Source: Leptolyngbya sp. PCC 7375 (GTDB taxonomy: Bacteria; Cyanobacteriota; Cyanobacteriia; Phormidesmidales; Phormidesmidaceae). Taken from it: 64,000 nucleotides of DNA. The position numbers were made by a program, and so were the translations under genes. The stretch covers positions 7,971,961 to 8,035,960 of the forward strand of contig NZ_JH993797.1 of the NCBI RefSeq assembly GCF_000316115.1, written 5' to 3'. Under the pieces are notes generated by a model. That model had not been told where the DNA came from. It did not search any database and saw only the letters and a list, made by a program, of their open reading frames with translations. Shown piece after piece: positions 50,098 to 59,200 of the stretch (position 1 is its first letter; each line of letters opens with the position of its first letter).

Positions 50098-51535
50098 AGC
50101 TATCGAGAGCGTGTTGTTGGGTTGCGATTGGCGGCAAGGTGGCTACCGCATCGGGCATAAACTGTTGCTGTAGATGCCTCAACGTCAGCTGGTTCTTGGA
50201 TAGGGCTTCGGCAAGATAGCTGGCGACGGTTTGTTCTTTGTCATAGGTGGCGGCAATGTAGAGCGCTTCGACCATGAGTACAGCGGCTTGGTCGCGCTCA
50301 AACTGAGCTTTCATCTGCGCCCAAAGCTGGCGAAACTCAGCAGTCGGTAACAAATCTGACTGCCACTGACAGAAGAGGAAGGCTCTGGGCTTTTTCCTGA
50401 GTCCACCTATCACATGGCGATAGTCGATGCAGCGCCCCCGCCGTCGTCCTTTGCCAGCCACACGCATGCGGGACAGCTCAAACACCTGCTGCCGCGCAAA
50501 GTAGCCGACTAAACGGTCATGATAGAGATGAATTTCTATCTGTTGACCTATCAGTCGTGATGGCACGCTGTAGAGAATGCAGCGCACCTCTATCGTGCTG
50601 TGACAGCTGACTTTGGCACTGAGAATCTCGTAGTCGGCCACTCGGCGTTTCGGCAGCGGTTGTAGGACGGCTTTTTCTGCTTCATACTTGGCCTCGCACT
50701 GCCGATTGAGACCAGCAGCGGCGTTGTCTATCACCGCCTGGTACTCGGCAATACTGGCAAAGTCGCTGCTGCCGCGCAGGTAGATAGCCTGTTTGATACG
50801 GTTCTTCAGGTGGCCGTGCGGACTTTCTACAGATCCGTTCTCGTTTGCTTTGCCTTTGTTGTTTCTCGTTGGCACCATCCGGTAGTGCTCACACAGGTCA
50901 TCGTAGAACCGCGTCAGCTCCTGGATACGATGCCCCCCTGAATTACGGTAGGCCGCGCTCAGGCTGTCCGTGCGATGTTCTTGTGGGGCACCGCCAGCCG
51001 CAGCTAGGGCGTTCTGCAACCCTTCGGATAGGGCAATGAAGCTTTCGCCCCCCTGAATAATCTGCGCGTACTGCCAACCGCTGTAGGCGAGCCGGTAATG
51101 ATAAATCAAGTGCTCAAATGGCTTGCCGTTGAGGGTGATTTCCATCCCTTTCAGTTTGGTGAAGTCTGAGAGTCCCATGACGCCTGGTTCATGGCGCAGT
51201 ACGAACATGACCTCCGGCGCCGGCCCGTGCAGCGCTTTCCACTGCTGCACTCTTCTCTGTAAGGTGCGTAGCACCTGTGGGTACTTGCCTGGATACTGCT
51301 CTTGCAGGTATTCAAACAGCGTCATTGGTTTCAGTCTCGGTTCCTGGCGTAGCATCGGTTCTAGCTCGCTGGCCCAGACGCCAGCTAAGGGATCTTGGCT
51401 CCGGGATGATGCAACGACAGCTCCTCGGTTAGCGCGGTGATGGCCTGCATCAATCCGTTGCCCTGTCCGCTCTGATATCTCGGCTATCGTCGACGATGCC
51501 GTCTGGGTCAACCCCAGCTTTCTCGCGTTCATATA
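49808..51535 (-). CDS. istA: IS21 transposase IstA
   Basis: A DDE transposase of about 575 residues from the ATG at 51535 (MNARKLGLTQTASSTIAEIS). The helix-turn-helix is at the N-terminus. Catalytic acids are in GLSDFTKLKGM, EHRTDSLSAAYRN and NENGSVESPHGHLKNRI. A C-terminal beta-barrel follows (YEILSAKVSCHSTIEVRCILYSVPSRLIGQQI). The final 95 or so residues overlap istB in another frame and look non-native (TNNQPVPTVEPSAQ...), so the true end may have shifted by a frameshift. Confidence 0.9.
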   Translation of the reverse strand, partial: YMNARKLGLTQTASSTIAEISERTGQRIDAGHHRANRGAVVASSRSQDPLAGVWASELEPMLRQEPRLKPMTLFEYLQEQYPGKYPQVLRTLQRRVQQWKALHGPAPEVMFVLRHEPGVMGLSDFTKLKGMEITLNGKPFEHLIYHYRLAYSGWQYAQIIQGGESFIALSEGLQNALAAAGGAPQEHRTDSLSAAYRNSGGHRIQELTRFYDDLCEHYRMVPTRNNKGKANENGSVESPHGHLKNRIKQAIYLRGSSDFASIAEYQAVIDNAAAGLNRQCEAKYEAEKAVLQPLPKRRVADYEILSAKVSCHSTIEVRCILYSVPSRLIGQQIEIHLYHDRLVGYFARQQVFELSRMRVAGKGRRRGRCIDYRHVIGGLRKKPRAFLFCQWQSDLLPTAEFRQLWAQMKAQFERDQAAVLMVEALYIAATYDKEQTVASYLAEALSKNQLTLRHLQQQFMPDAVATLPPIATQQHALDSYDQLLSGSNDTDANLITNTTNNQPVPTVEPSAQTAQAHQHAYPLGSYREPRFAATMVLCTVFTQLMSTRGRQTSTNAARARKKGSSAARRKKFDQL

Positions 51536-51734
51536 GGCTCTCTTTTGGTATAAGTGAATGGCTTTCGGCACAGGTCATCGCTCTCTTTCGCAGGAGATCT
51601 ACCTGTGCCTTTTTCTTCGACTGGTGACAACCCAGCTAAGCTAACGCTTGCGCCGATAACCTTGTCTCACGCTCTTTGGGCGAAACCCGACAACCGCCTT
51701 GGCGTCACCTGCCTACCTTCACTGTCGCGCAACA

Positions 51735-52447
51735 TCAACCGTTAAAAACCTGGATAGCATGCTTATATTTGATGGGTCTCAATGTCTCCAATCAACAAAT
51801 TGCCGACGAGTTGAGTCTGCACAAAGATGACGTGCATCAGATGACGAGTGAGTTACGCCAAGCGGTGGCCGACAAGCGCCCAGAAGTCCAGTTATCAGGG
51901 ACGGTGGAGTTTGATGAAGTCTATGTGACAGCCGGTCATAAGGGGCAACCAGAGCAGGTTAAAAAAAGGGCGCAAGGGACGCAGACGTAAACTCAAAGGG
52001 CTTCGGGGGCGCGGTACGCTCGAAACGGAAAAACCGCCGATCTTCGGGATGATTCAGCGAGGTGGAGAAGTGGTGATTAAAATGCTGGCAAATGTTCAAC
52101 AACAAACCATCAAGCCCATCATTCAGTCCATGGTGAAACCGGGCACCCTCATCTATACCGACGAGTATGACATCTATGCTCGTTTAGAAACTTGGGGCTA
52201 TGCTCACAAGAGTGTTTGCCACAGTGCCGGAGAATATGCCCGAGATGACGATGGAGATGGCTTCTGTGAAGTCCATGTCAATACGATGGAAGGTTTCTGG
52301 TCATTGCTGCGGTCATGGTTGAGACCTCATCGAGGGATCTCACAAGAAAAATTACCGATCTATTTGGGGTTCTTTGAATTTGTGCATAATGCTAGAAAAA
52401 GAGGGAAAGCCTTGCTGGGTAGTCTATTGAGCACCTTGCTTGTCTAA
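51735..52447 (+). pseudogene. IS1595-family transposase, 3' part with frameshift
   Basis: Continues the transposase after IS21: LKTWIACLYLMGLNVSNQQIADEL, LSGTVEFDEVYVTAGHKGQPEQVKK with the first catalytic acid. At an A7 run (51961-51967) the sense moves to the +1 frame (KKGRKGRRRKLKGLRGRG), then GMIQRGGEVVIKML, TLIYTDEYDIYARLETWGYAHKSVCH, and VNTMEGFWSLLRSWLRPHRGISQEKLPIYLGFFEF with the last catalytic residues. The A run could be a programmed slip site or a mutation. Confidence 0.87.
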
Positions 52448-52515
52448 CTCCCTGAAACGCCGATTGAGCCTTGAAGTTTAGGCGAAAATGTTAGATAGCG
52501 TCTACTCCAAGTACC

Positions 52516-52821
52516 ATGGCCTATTCAAGCAGTTTAACCGATTCAGAATGGGAAATCCTCGAACCGCTGTTGCCCGAGGTGTTGCCCCCGAAGAAAAAGA
52601 CCCGTCCCCCAGAATGGAGCTATCGTGCCATTATTGATGGCATCCTCTATCGCCTTAAGAATGGCTGCAATTGGGAAGACTTGCCGAAAGACTTGCCCCC
52701 CTATTCAACCGTTTACTGGCACTACAAGCAGTGGCGAGACGCGGGCACGATAGAGACACTGATGACGATTTTGCATGAACAGGTGCGCACTCAGGTAAAA
52801 AAAAGCCTAAATGGACCACGC
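52516..52821 (+). pseudogene. IS5-family transposase, N-terminal part (DUF4096)
   Basis: MAYSSSLTDSEWEILEPLLP, TRPPEWSYRAIIDGILYRLKNGCNWEDLPKDLPPYSTVYWHYKQWRDAG: the DUF4096 head of IS5/IS427-group transposases. Near the end, an A8 run (52797-52804) in the phase A AAA AAA G allows a -1 shift giving KKKPKWTT, which continues after the IS4 insertion as LIIIDSQAVKNT at 55420. Two-frame expression by -1 slippage is common in this group. Confidence 0.88.
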
Positions 52822-52918
52822 CTGACTGCCTGACACAAATCCTGTAACCCAGAATCCATAAGGATCGACAAGGAAATGGGCAGAGGGCATGCAAAGCTGA
52901 AGATACCAAACCATCAGC

Positions 52919-53805
52919 GTGATATGCATGTCAGCCTCTACCCAACTGTATGATCAATTGTTGCCCTTCCTGCGTCAACATAGCCGTTACAAAGACCTCC
53001 GGCATCTGAAAACACTGGCTTGGATGGTCAGTGCCCTGATCTGTAGTGGCCAACTCAGCCTCCCCGCTTGGGAACCCTACGTCCCCAGTCGGGCGACTCA
53101 GGCCCAGAGCTTTGAACGTCGGTGGCATCGCTTTTTCATCAACCGATTCATTGATGTCAAGGGGTTGTATCTGCCGCTGGTGTTGTTAGCGCTCACCAAC
53201 TGGCGGGCTCATCGACTCTATCTAGCATTGGATACGACCATGCTGTGGAATCGCTATTGTATGATTCACCTGTCGGTTGTGTGTTGTGGACGAGCGGTAC
53301 CACTTCTATGGCGGGTATTAGAGCATGAAAGTGCCATGGTTGCGTTCGATGAATATCGACCCTTGTTACGGCGTGCCCGTTGGCTGTTGCGTCGGCATCC
53401 CAACACGATGTTGTTAGCTGACCGAGGGTTTGCCAACCATGACCTCATGAGTTGGTTGCAAGCGAGTGGTTGGCACTATTGTTTGCGCATTGCGTGTGAT
53501 GTTCATCTCCACGGCCCATGCCGTCATCCCATTGAAGTACAAGCGCTGTGGCCTCCCAAAGGAGAAGCCACTCTCTATGAGAACGTGGGGCTCTGGCAAG
53601 ATGGTGAGCATCGATGTAATTTAGTCTTGGCAACCGTGCGAGGGACGAAGGAATCCTGGGCGGTGATTACGGATGAATCACCGAGTCTACAAACGTTGTG
53701 GCAATATGCCTTGCGGTTTCGGGTTGAGGAGTTGTTTTTAGATAGCAAATCAGGAGCCTTTGAACTCGAAGACTCTCGCATTCGATCCGCTCAAGCTCTA
53801 GAGCG
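52919..53805 (+). pseudogene. IS4-family transposase, 5' part
   Basis: About 296 codons: QLYDQLLPFLRQHSRYKDLRHLKTLAWMVSALICSGQ, the first D in LYLALDTTMLWNRY, the second in TMLLADRGFANHDLMSWL, and the YREK-type region as RFRVEELFLDSKSGAFELEDSRI with the catalytic E. IS3 interrupts after AQALER. The frame resumes at 55084 as LYLVAAIALLYG. Confidence 0.87.
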
Positions 53806-53882
53806 TGAAGTGAACCCCTGAATTTGGACAGTAAAATCAGACAATAGCAAGTCTAGACTAACATGTATCAACCTGAGACATT

Positions 53883-54737
53883 CTACAATTCCTTCCTCCA
53901 CTTTTCCTCAAATTCGCTGGGTGTCAAATAGCCCAAAGAAGAGTGAATTCTTTTCTTCATATACACCTCGTCTAAAAACTCTTCTATTCTCTCATACACT
54001 TCATTAAAATTGCGATAGTCCGACAAATCAACCTCCTCTTCTTTTATTGTTCTCATGAGCCGTTCAGCATAACCATTCTCATAGGCCTTACCCACGCCTG
54101 CCATACTAATCGCTATCTCATTCTCCTCCAATATCTGAACATACGCATTGGCCGCATATTGCACCCCTTGGTCTGAATGGTGAATCTCTGGAATATACTG
54201 GTTCAGTCCTTTCTCCAACGCTGTTATCGTTAACTGTTTCTCCATCGTTCTATCCAAGTGCCAGCCTCGAATACTGCGGGTGAACACATCCATTAATACC
54301 GCTAAATAAACAAATTCGTCCTTCAATCGGATATAGGTGATGTCGCCGACCCATACCTGCTCTGGATACTCTACTACCAACCCTTTGACCAGATTAGGAT
54401 ACCGCTTATATCCATGGACACTATTGGTTGTTCGTTTCCGTCGTATTCGTCGCTTTTCCAGTAGTCCCAATTCTCTCATTAATCGGCTGATACGTTTGTG
54501 ATTAACACGCCATCCCTCTCGCTGTAATTGTTTAGTAATCCGTCGATACCCATAGGTGGGATACCGTCCCGCCACATCAATGATCGCTTTTTTTAGTTCC
54601 TCTTCTTGCGTTTGTTTGTCTGATGTTGACCGATAGTAATAACGACTCCGACTGTAGCCAATGACATCACAGATGACCTGGATTGGATACTCGCCTTTCA
54701 ACTGCTCTATCATGGTTCGTTTCCGCTCAGATTCCAC
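53883..54737 (-). CDS. IS3-family transposase OrfB
   Basis: 284 residues with the HTH_21 region (YPIQVICDVIGYSRSRYYYR, YPTYGYRRITKQLQREGWRVNHKRISRLMRELGL) and the rve integrase core: first D in VWVGDITYIRLKDEFVYLAVLMDVFTR, second in IHHSDQGVQYAA, E in YENGYAERLMRTIKEEEVDL. It is translated by -1 frameshifting from OrfA at the A7 run near 54750-54756 (GGCAAAAAAAGC), where the two frames overlap by 28 bases. Confidence 0.93.
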   Translation of the reverse strand: MESERKRTMIEQLKGEYPIQVICDVIGYSRSRYYYRSTSDKQTQEEELKKAIIDVAGRYPTYGYRRITKQLQREGWRVNHKRISRLMRELGLLEKRRIRRKRTTNSVHGYKRYPNLVKGLVVEYPEQVWVGDITYIRLKDEFVYLAVLMDVFTRSIRGWHLDRTMEKQLTITALEKGLNQYIPEIHHSDQGVQYAANAYVQILEENEIAISMAGVGKAYENGYAERLMRTIKEEEVDLSDYRNFNEVYERIEEFLDEVYMKKRIHSSLGYLTPSEFEEKWRKEL

Positions 54738-55012
54738 AAGTCTGAAGCTTTTTTTGCCACCGCTAACTCCATCGTTAACCGACCCACCATTCGTTCCAAT
54801 TCGGCTATTCGTTCGGCTGATTCATTTCCTCCTCCTTTGCCTCCAAACGCTAAATGCGCTTGTTTAAGAAATTCATTACGCCAACGATTGATCACTGACG
54901 TATGGACTTTATGGGCTCGACTGGCTGCGCTCACACTCCGTTGGCCGCTGACGATCTCCAGCACCACTTTTGCCTTAAATTCGCTACTGTAGTTTCTTGG
55001 CTTGCTGGCCAT
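54710..55012 (-). CDS. IS3-family transposase OrfA
   Basis: A 100-residue helix-turn-helix protein (SSEFKAKVVLEIVSGQRSVSAASRAHKVHTSVINRWRNEFL) with a leucine-zipper-like tail (RIAELERMVGRLTMELAVAKK). It binds the IS ends. The A7 run encoding the final KK overlaps OrfB and is the expected -1 slip site yielding the OrfAB transposase. Confidence 0.92.
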   Translation of the reverse strand: MASKPRNYSSEFKAKVVLEIVSGQRSVSAASRAHKVHTSVINRWRNEFLKQAHLAFGGKGGGNESAERIAELERMVGRLTMELAVAKKASDLWNLSGNEP

Positions 55013-55083
55013 ATTCCTTCCCCCGATTGGACTCTAGCTTACGCTCTCTCAGTCCTGTCCTAATTTTGGGGGTCACTACAGCG

Positions 55084-55375
55084 TCTCTATTTGGTGGCCG
55101 CCATTGCCTTGTTATACGGCACCACTCAAGGCATGGCGGTGCAGTGTGAAGGCTTACGTCAACAGGTGGATACCCATTGGAGACGAGGGCTCAGCTATCT
55201 CAAAATTGGCTTACGGTGGCTCAAGGGAGTCGTTCACAAAGGTCGGACTCTTCTGAAACCAGTCCCCTTATTGCCCAAAGACCCAGACCCTTGTTTTGCG
55301 TCCAACAAGGCTGAGCAACGTTACTATGACCTGATTTGGTTTTCCCGTATTCGGTCAATACGATGTCGGACTTGA
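55084..55375 (+). pseudogene. IS4-family transposase, 3' part
   Basis: Continues the IS4 transposase after IS3: LYLVAAIALLYGTTQGMAVQCEGLRQQVDTHWRRGLSYLKIGLRWLKG and the C-terminal KPVPLLPKDPDPCFASNKAEQRYYD. The stop is at 55373-55375, 35 bases before the right end of IS4. Confidence 0.85.
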
Positions 55376-55419
55376 GATATTAATGGGGGCATCTGAGATG
55401 TGTCAGTCAGGGACCACGC

Positions 55420-55967
55420 TAATCATCATTGACTCGCAGGCGGTCAAGAATACGTGCAACGCTAGTGTGGACTCAAAAGGCTTCTGCTTCTACAAAGCCA
55501 CCAATGGGATCAAACGGCATCTAGCAGTGGATACCCTCGGGTTTCCCTTTTTTACGCTGTGTACCCCGGCGAATCTATCGGATGATGGGGGTTTGATTGA
55601 GCTATTAACGCAAAACATCGACTATTTCCGGTCCAAACCGATGAATATTCCGAAGATTACGATCCTGTTAGACCATGGGTATCACCCGGATACGTTGAAA
55701 CAAACCCTCGAAAAGGTGTATCCCCAAATTATGCGGAAGATCAAATTTGAGCTCTCGGCCAAGCCGTCCAAAGCGGAAAAAACGGCGACGGGTAAGACGG
55801 GCTTTGTCCCGGTTCGGGCTCGCTGGGTGGTAGAGCGTTCGAATGCTTGGATGGAACGATGCAAGAGTTTGGTCAAGAACTTTGAGCGAACGTTGTCCCA
55901 TGCCACCACTCAGCTCAATCTATGCTTCGTCAGGCTAATGCTTAAGAGGCTTGCAGCCGCTTCCTAG
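55420..55967 (+). pseudogene. IS5-family transposase, catalytic part
   Basis: Continues the IS5 transposase after the IS4 insertion: first D in LIIIDSQAVKNTCNAS, KGFCFYKATNGIKRHLAVDTLGFPF, second D in ITILLDHGYHPDTLKQTLEKVYP, and the terminal E in WVVERSNAWMERCKSLVKNFERTL. Open to its normal end. The open frame can start at ATG 55383, but that segment belongs to IS4. Confidence 0.88.
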
Positions 55968-55988
55968 AGATCTCAAATGGGTTCTATA

Positions 55989-56118
55989 TGGCTAGGCAGC
56001 CGCTGTTTTGACCGTTATACCGTTGCTATAACCCTATGGGTATAGGCAAGTCTAACGCATAGCATCTCCAATAGAGTTAGCCAACACTTCAATGAGCGGA
56101 GTCGAAGGGGACGCTTAT
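55989..56118. other. Spacer after the IS nest
   Basis: No gene. Includes a short CTATAACCCTATGGGTATAG inverted repeat near 56020-56045. Confidence 0.4.
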
Positions 56119-56163
56119 AAAAACAGGTTGATGCGCGAGGCCATGACGCATCAACCTGTTTTT
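56119..56163 (-). terminator. Strong hairpin terminator of the giant phosphoesterase gene
   Basis: A perfect 17-bp stem AAAAACAGGTTGATGCG (56119-56135) with 56147-56163, and an 11-base loop. Runs of A and T on both sides make it usable on either strand. It lies 93 bases after the stop. Confidence 0.85.
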
Positions 56164-56255
56164 AAGTCACTCCTTGCTGGCATTCGGGACGATCGGTTTG
56201 CTGTAGAAGATGCTATCGCTTAAACCAACCACCCTGAATGCCTGCTAATAGAGTA

Positions 56256-59200
56256 TTAAGCAATCAGCTGAGTAAAGGACGTCTCATCCAATAAAGTTGT
56301 TACGTTCTGAACCACAGCCAGGGTCTCACCACCCGTGCCCAACAACAAATCATTGCCTTGAACTGTCTGGGTGATGGCTCCAAAGCTCAACTCACCAAGC
56401 AGACCAATAAAGTCGGTACCGACTTCAAAGTCAGTGATGGTGTCAGTGCCGTGACCCACTGCAAAGGCAAACGTATCACGACCTTGACCACCGGAGAAGT
56501 TATCGCCAGTGAGAGTGTCGTTGCCGACGCCGCCATGGAGCAGGTCATCGCCGTCGTCACCCCAGATCAGGTCATCGCCTTCATCCCCAAACAGCAGGTC
56601 GTCACCGCCCTTACCGCCGATACGGTCATTGCCAGCACCGCCAAAGATGGCATCATCGCCACCTCTACGACCCTGGGGATAGCGGTTGTTGAGGTCACCG
56701 CGAAGAATGTCATCACCATCGCCACCGCTAATGGTTTGGTCACCCTCACCACCCGCGAGGGTATCAGCTGCGTCGGTACCGACAACATCGGCATCAGGCT
56801 CAACACCGCCATTACCGCCGCCATTGCTACCGCCATCAATAACGGTATCCTCACGGAAGGCCAGGTTCTGGATGCGAGTATCCTCTTCTCGACCAGCATC
56901 AGCATTGTTAAAGGCAGTCTCCTCTGTGCCAAAGTTGGCGGCTAGATATTCTGCCAATGCATCTTGCTCAGAGCCATCGGGGGCAAATGTGGCTACACCG
57001 GTACGGGCCGCATCGTCTTCTTGGGCTAGCTGTACTACATCGCGATCAGGGAAGGGATAGCCATCGCCACCGTCTGCCAGGAAGCCGAGGGTGACCATGC
57101 GGAAGGTGCGGCTGGGGTCACCCTCCAGTTCACCATTTTGAACAATGACATCGGCGTCGTTGCCGTCTTCGTCAAGAACAACTAGAGATTGTACCCGGTC
57201 ATTGGGGTCAGCTGTCAGGTCAAAGCTAAATTCCAAGCCACTTACCTGAGGGAAGCGTCCCTGGGTATTGCTGTCATCGGGGCTGCTGGCGGCAATACCG
57301 TGTTCGATAACGGCAAGCAATTCTTCGGCTGTAATCGTCAACAGGGTGAGGCCGTTATTAAACCGCAGGCTATTGACAATATCGTTTTCAGAAATGCCAC
57401 CTTCGGGTTTCACTCCAGGAATCTCTTCGTTGGGTAGCAGCTCTGGCTCACCGGTGCCACCGGCGGGAACAACGACGCGACCGATGTCATCACGGATGCC
57501 GCCACCGTTCTTGATGGAGATAACGACATCGGAATCAGTTTCTTTTGCGATCGCAAGATTTGCATCCGCCGTCAGATTACCCAAATTAGTTTCTTGGGTG
57601 CGTACGCCCCCCCGCACACCGTTGAGGTACACATCGCTAACCCCAAAGACATTGCTTTCCTTAGCGATAATCACCTCTTCTAGGGCATCGACAATCTCCT
57701 GAATTTCAGGATCCACCAAGTTCTCTGCATTCAGGTCAGCCACACCCTGTTCGTCAGTGGCATAGGCACCGCTCACTTCAGAGTCATAGCTTTCAGGGAT
57801 GATGATGCCATTCTCATCAAAGTCAACGACCAAACGCCCCACATACTTGTAGTTGCCATCGGTATTAACAATGGCGACGGGATTACCGTCAGCATCGGTG
57901 GTGAAAATGGGGTAAGTGCCCTGGTCAGTGTCACCATCACGGGGACGGTCGTTTTCATCAAACAGACGGGTGTTAGACCCACCGGCAACAATTACGTCTA
58001 CATGACTTAGACGCGTGGCCAGCTCTTGTTCAATGCCAATTTGTTGCATGTGAGAGAGAACAATCACCTTGTTCAACCCAGGGTTGAGGGCCAGCATCTC
58101 ATCCACATCCTGTTGAATCTCAGCGGCTAGGGCATCCAGCTGCTCAGACGTCGGTACACCATCAAAGGGCTGGGGCAGCACCGTCACATCCCCAGGATTA
58201 GAGATGCGAACATTCACATTGTTGATGGTGGGTGTGGTGGCACCGACAACGCCAATCTGTTCACCCCCCACGTCAATCACCGTGGTGGCTGCGATGCTGT
58301 TGGGCTCAGGAGCCTGATCGTCGGGAACTACCAGGTCTGCTAGATTTTCATCGGTGCTGAAGTCCAGGTTGGAGCTGAGATAGGGGAACAGAGCACCCTC
58401 AAATGACTCATCTACGTCTGGCGTCGTGGGGTCATCTTCAGCACCGGCAATCAGGTCGCGCACCAGCTCGGTACCCAGGTCAAACTCATGGTTACCAAAG
58501 GCAATGGCCTCAAATCCGAGTTCATTCTGAATCAGGATGTCAGCACGACCGGCACCGCCAAAAGCATCTTCACTGGCGGAGAAGAACAAGCCAGGAATAA
58601 TGGCATCACCGGATGACAGGGTAATGGTGTTATCAAAGTCATCCCGCAGGGCGTTAAGGACGGCGGAGAATCGGGGGGCATCTTCTAAAGCAGGAATACC
58701 AGCTTCTTGGTCCGCTGCATGGAGCAGCTGTAGGGTAAAGGTGGAAGGTTCAGTCACGGCTTCTTCTAGAGTGAATCTTGCAACTAAGGGTTCATGGTCA
58801 CTAGCCACAACAGTGTCAGTAAACTGTGCACCGTTGTCGTCGCGGGGGAAGTCGTTGTTGACGTGGACGATGTCAAACTCGGCTCCGTCTAACAACGAGT
58901 CGGTGACAAACATGTGGTCCAGAACCTGGCTGTTGCCATCAAAGATGAAGGTGTAGGCATCATCATCGGCAACAGCTTGATCCACCAGGTTGGTGAGCAC
59001 TTGCTCATCGCCAGTACCGGGCAGAATCTCAGCCAGGTCGTTAGTGAACTCAAAGGTATTGAGGTCGCCCAACACAATTACCTTGGCATCGGGATTGGTG
59101 GCCACAATGTTGTCTACAAAATCGTTGAGAGCCTGAGCTTGGGCTTCGCGTTCTTCTTCGCCTGCTTGTACAAAGGGCTGAGGTCCGCCGTAAACAGGAG

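Larger units (their letters stand above)
48927..51734 (-). mobile_element. IS21-family element inserted in IS1595
   Basis: The ends begin TGTT on both strands with related inner repeats (GGTAG, GTGACGC). Perfect 6-bp duplications TCAACC at 48921-48926 and 51735-51740. It carries istA and istB on the minus strand, both open, so this copy looks intact. Confidence 0.9.
48622..52470 (+). mobile_element. IS1595-family element inserted in IS5 (itself split by IS21)
   Basis: Inverted repeats starting GGCTCAATAGCTGTTTTAGG (left) and GGCTCAATCGGCGTTTCAGG (right end, complement). Perfect 8-bp duplications TTGAAGTT at 48614-48621 and 52471-52478. The native element is about 1.0 kb. Confidence 0.9.
53806..55080 (-). 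mobile_element. IS3-family element inserted in IS4
   Basis: Inverted repeats start TGAAGTGAACCCCTGAATTT (53806) and TGTAGTGACCCCCAAAATTA (complement from 55080). The 3-bp duplications GCG (53803-53805, 55081-55083) are the IS3 hallmark. It is the youngest insertion on this side of the nest; both frames are intact. Confidence 0.92.
52822..55410 (+). mobile_element. IS4-family element inserted in IS5 (itself split by IS3)
   Basis: The ends are CTGACTGCCTGACACA and, on the complement, CTGACTGACACATCTC. Perfect 9-bp duplications GGACCACGC at 52813-52821 and 55411-55419. Without IS3 it is about 1.3 kb with one transposase gene. Confidence 0.87.
48596..55984 (+). mobile_element. IS5-family element (outermost shell of an IS nest)
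   Basis: Terminal inverted repeats GAGCCCATTTGAGATCT (48596-48612) and its near complement ending at 55984, flanked by TATA (48592-48595, 55985-55988); exact ends are ambiguous by two bases because TATA is self-complementary. It has been opened twice, by IS1595 at 48622 and by IS4 at 52822. Without them it is about 0.93 kb with one frameshifted transposase gene, the usual size for the family. Confidence 0.85.

Noticed and set aside
50845..51440. + strand frames within istA
   Set aside because: Antisense shadows of the istA coding region with no motif.
55091..55375. Independent gene after the IS3 element
   Set aside because: It is the C-terminal part of the IS4 transposase; the junction with AQALER at 53805 is exact after removing IS3.
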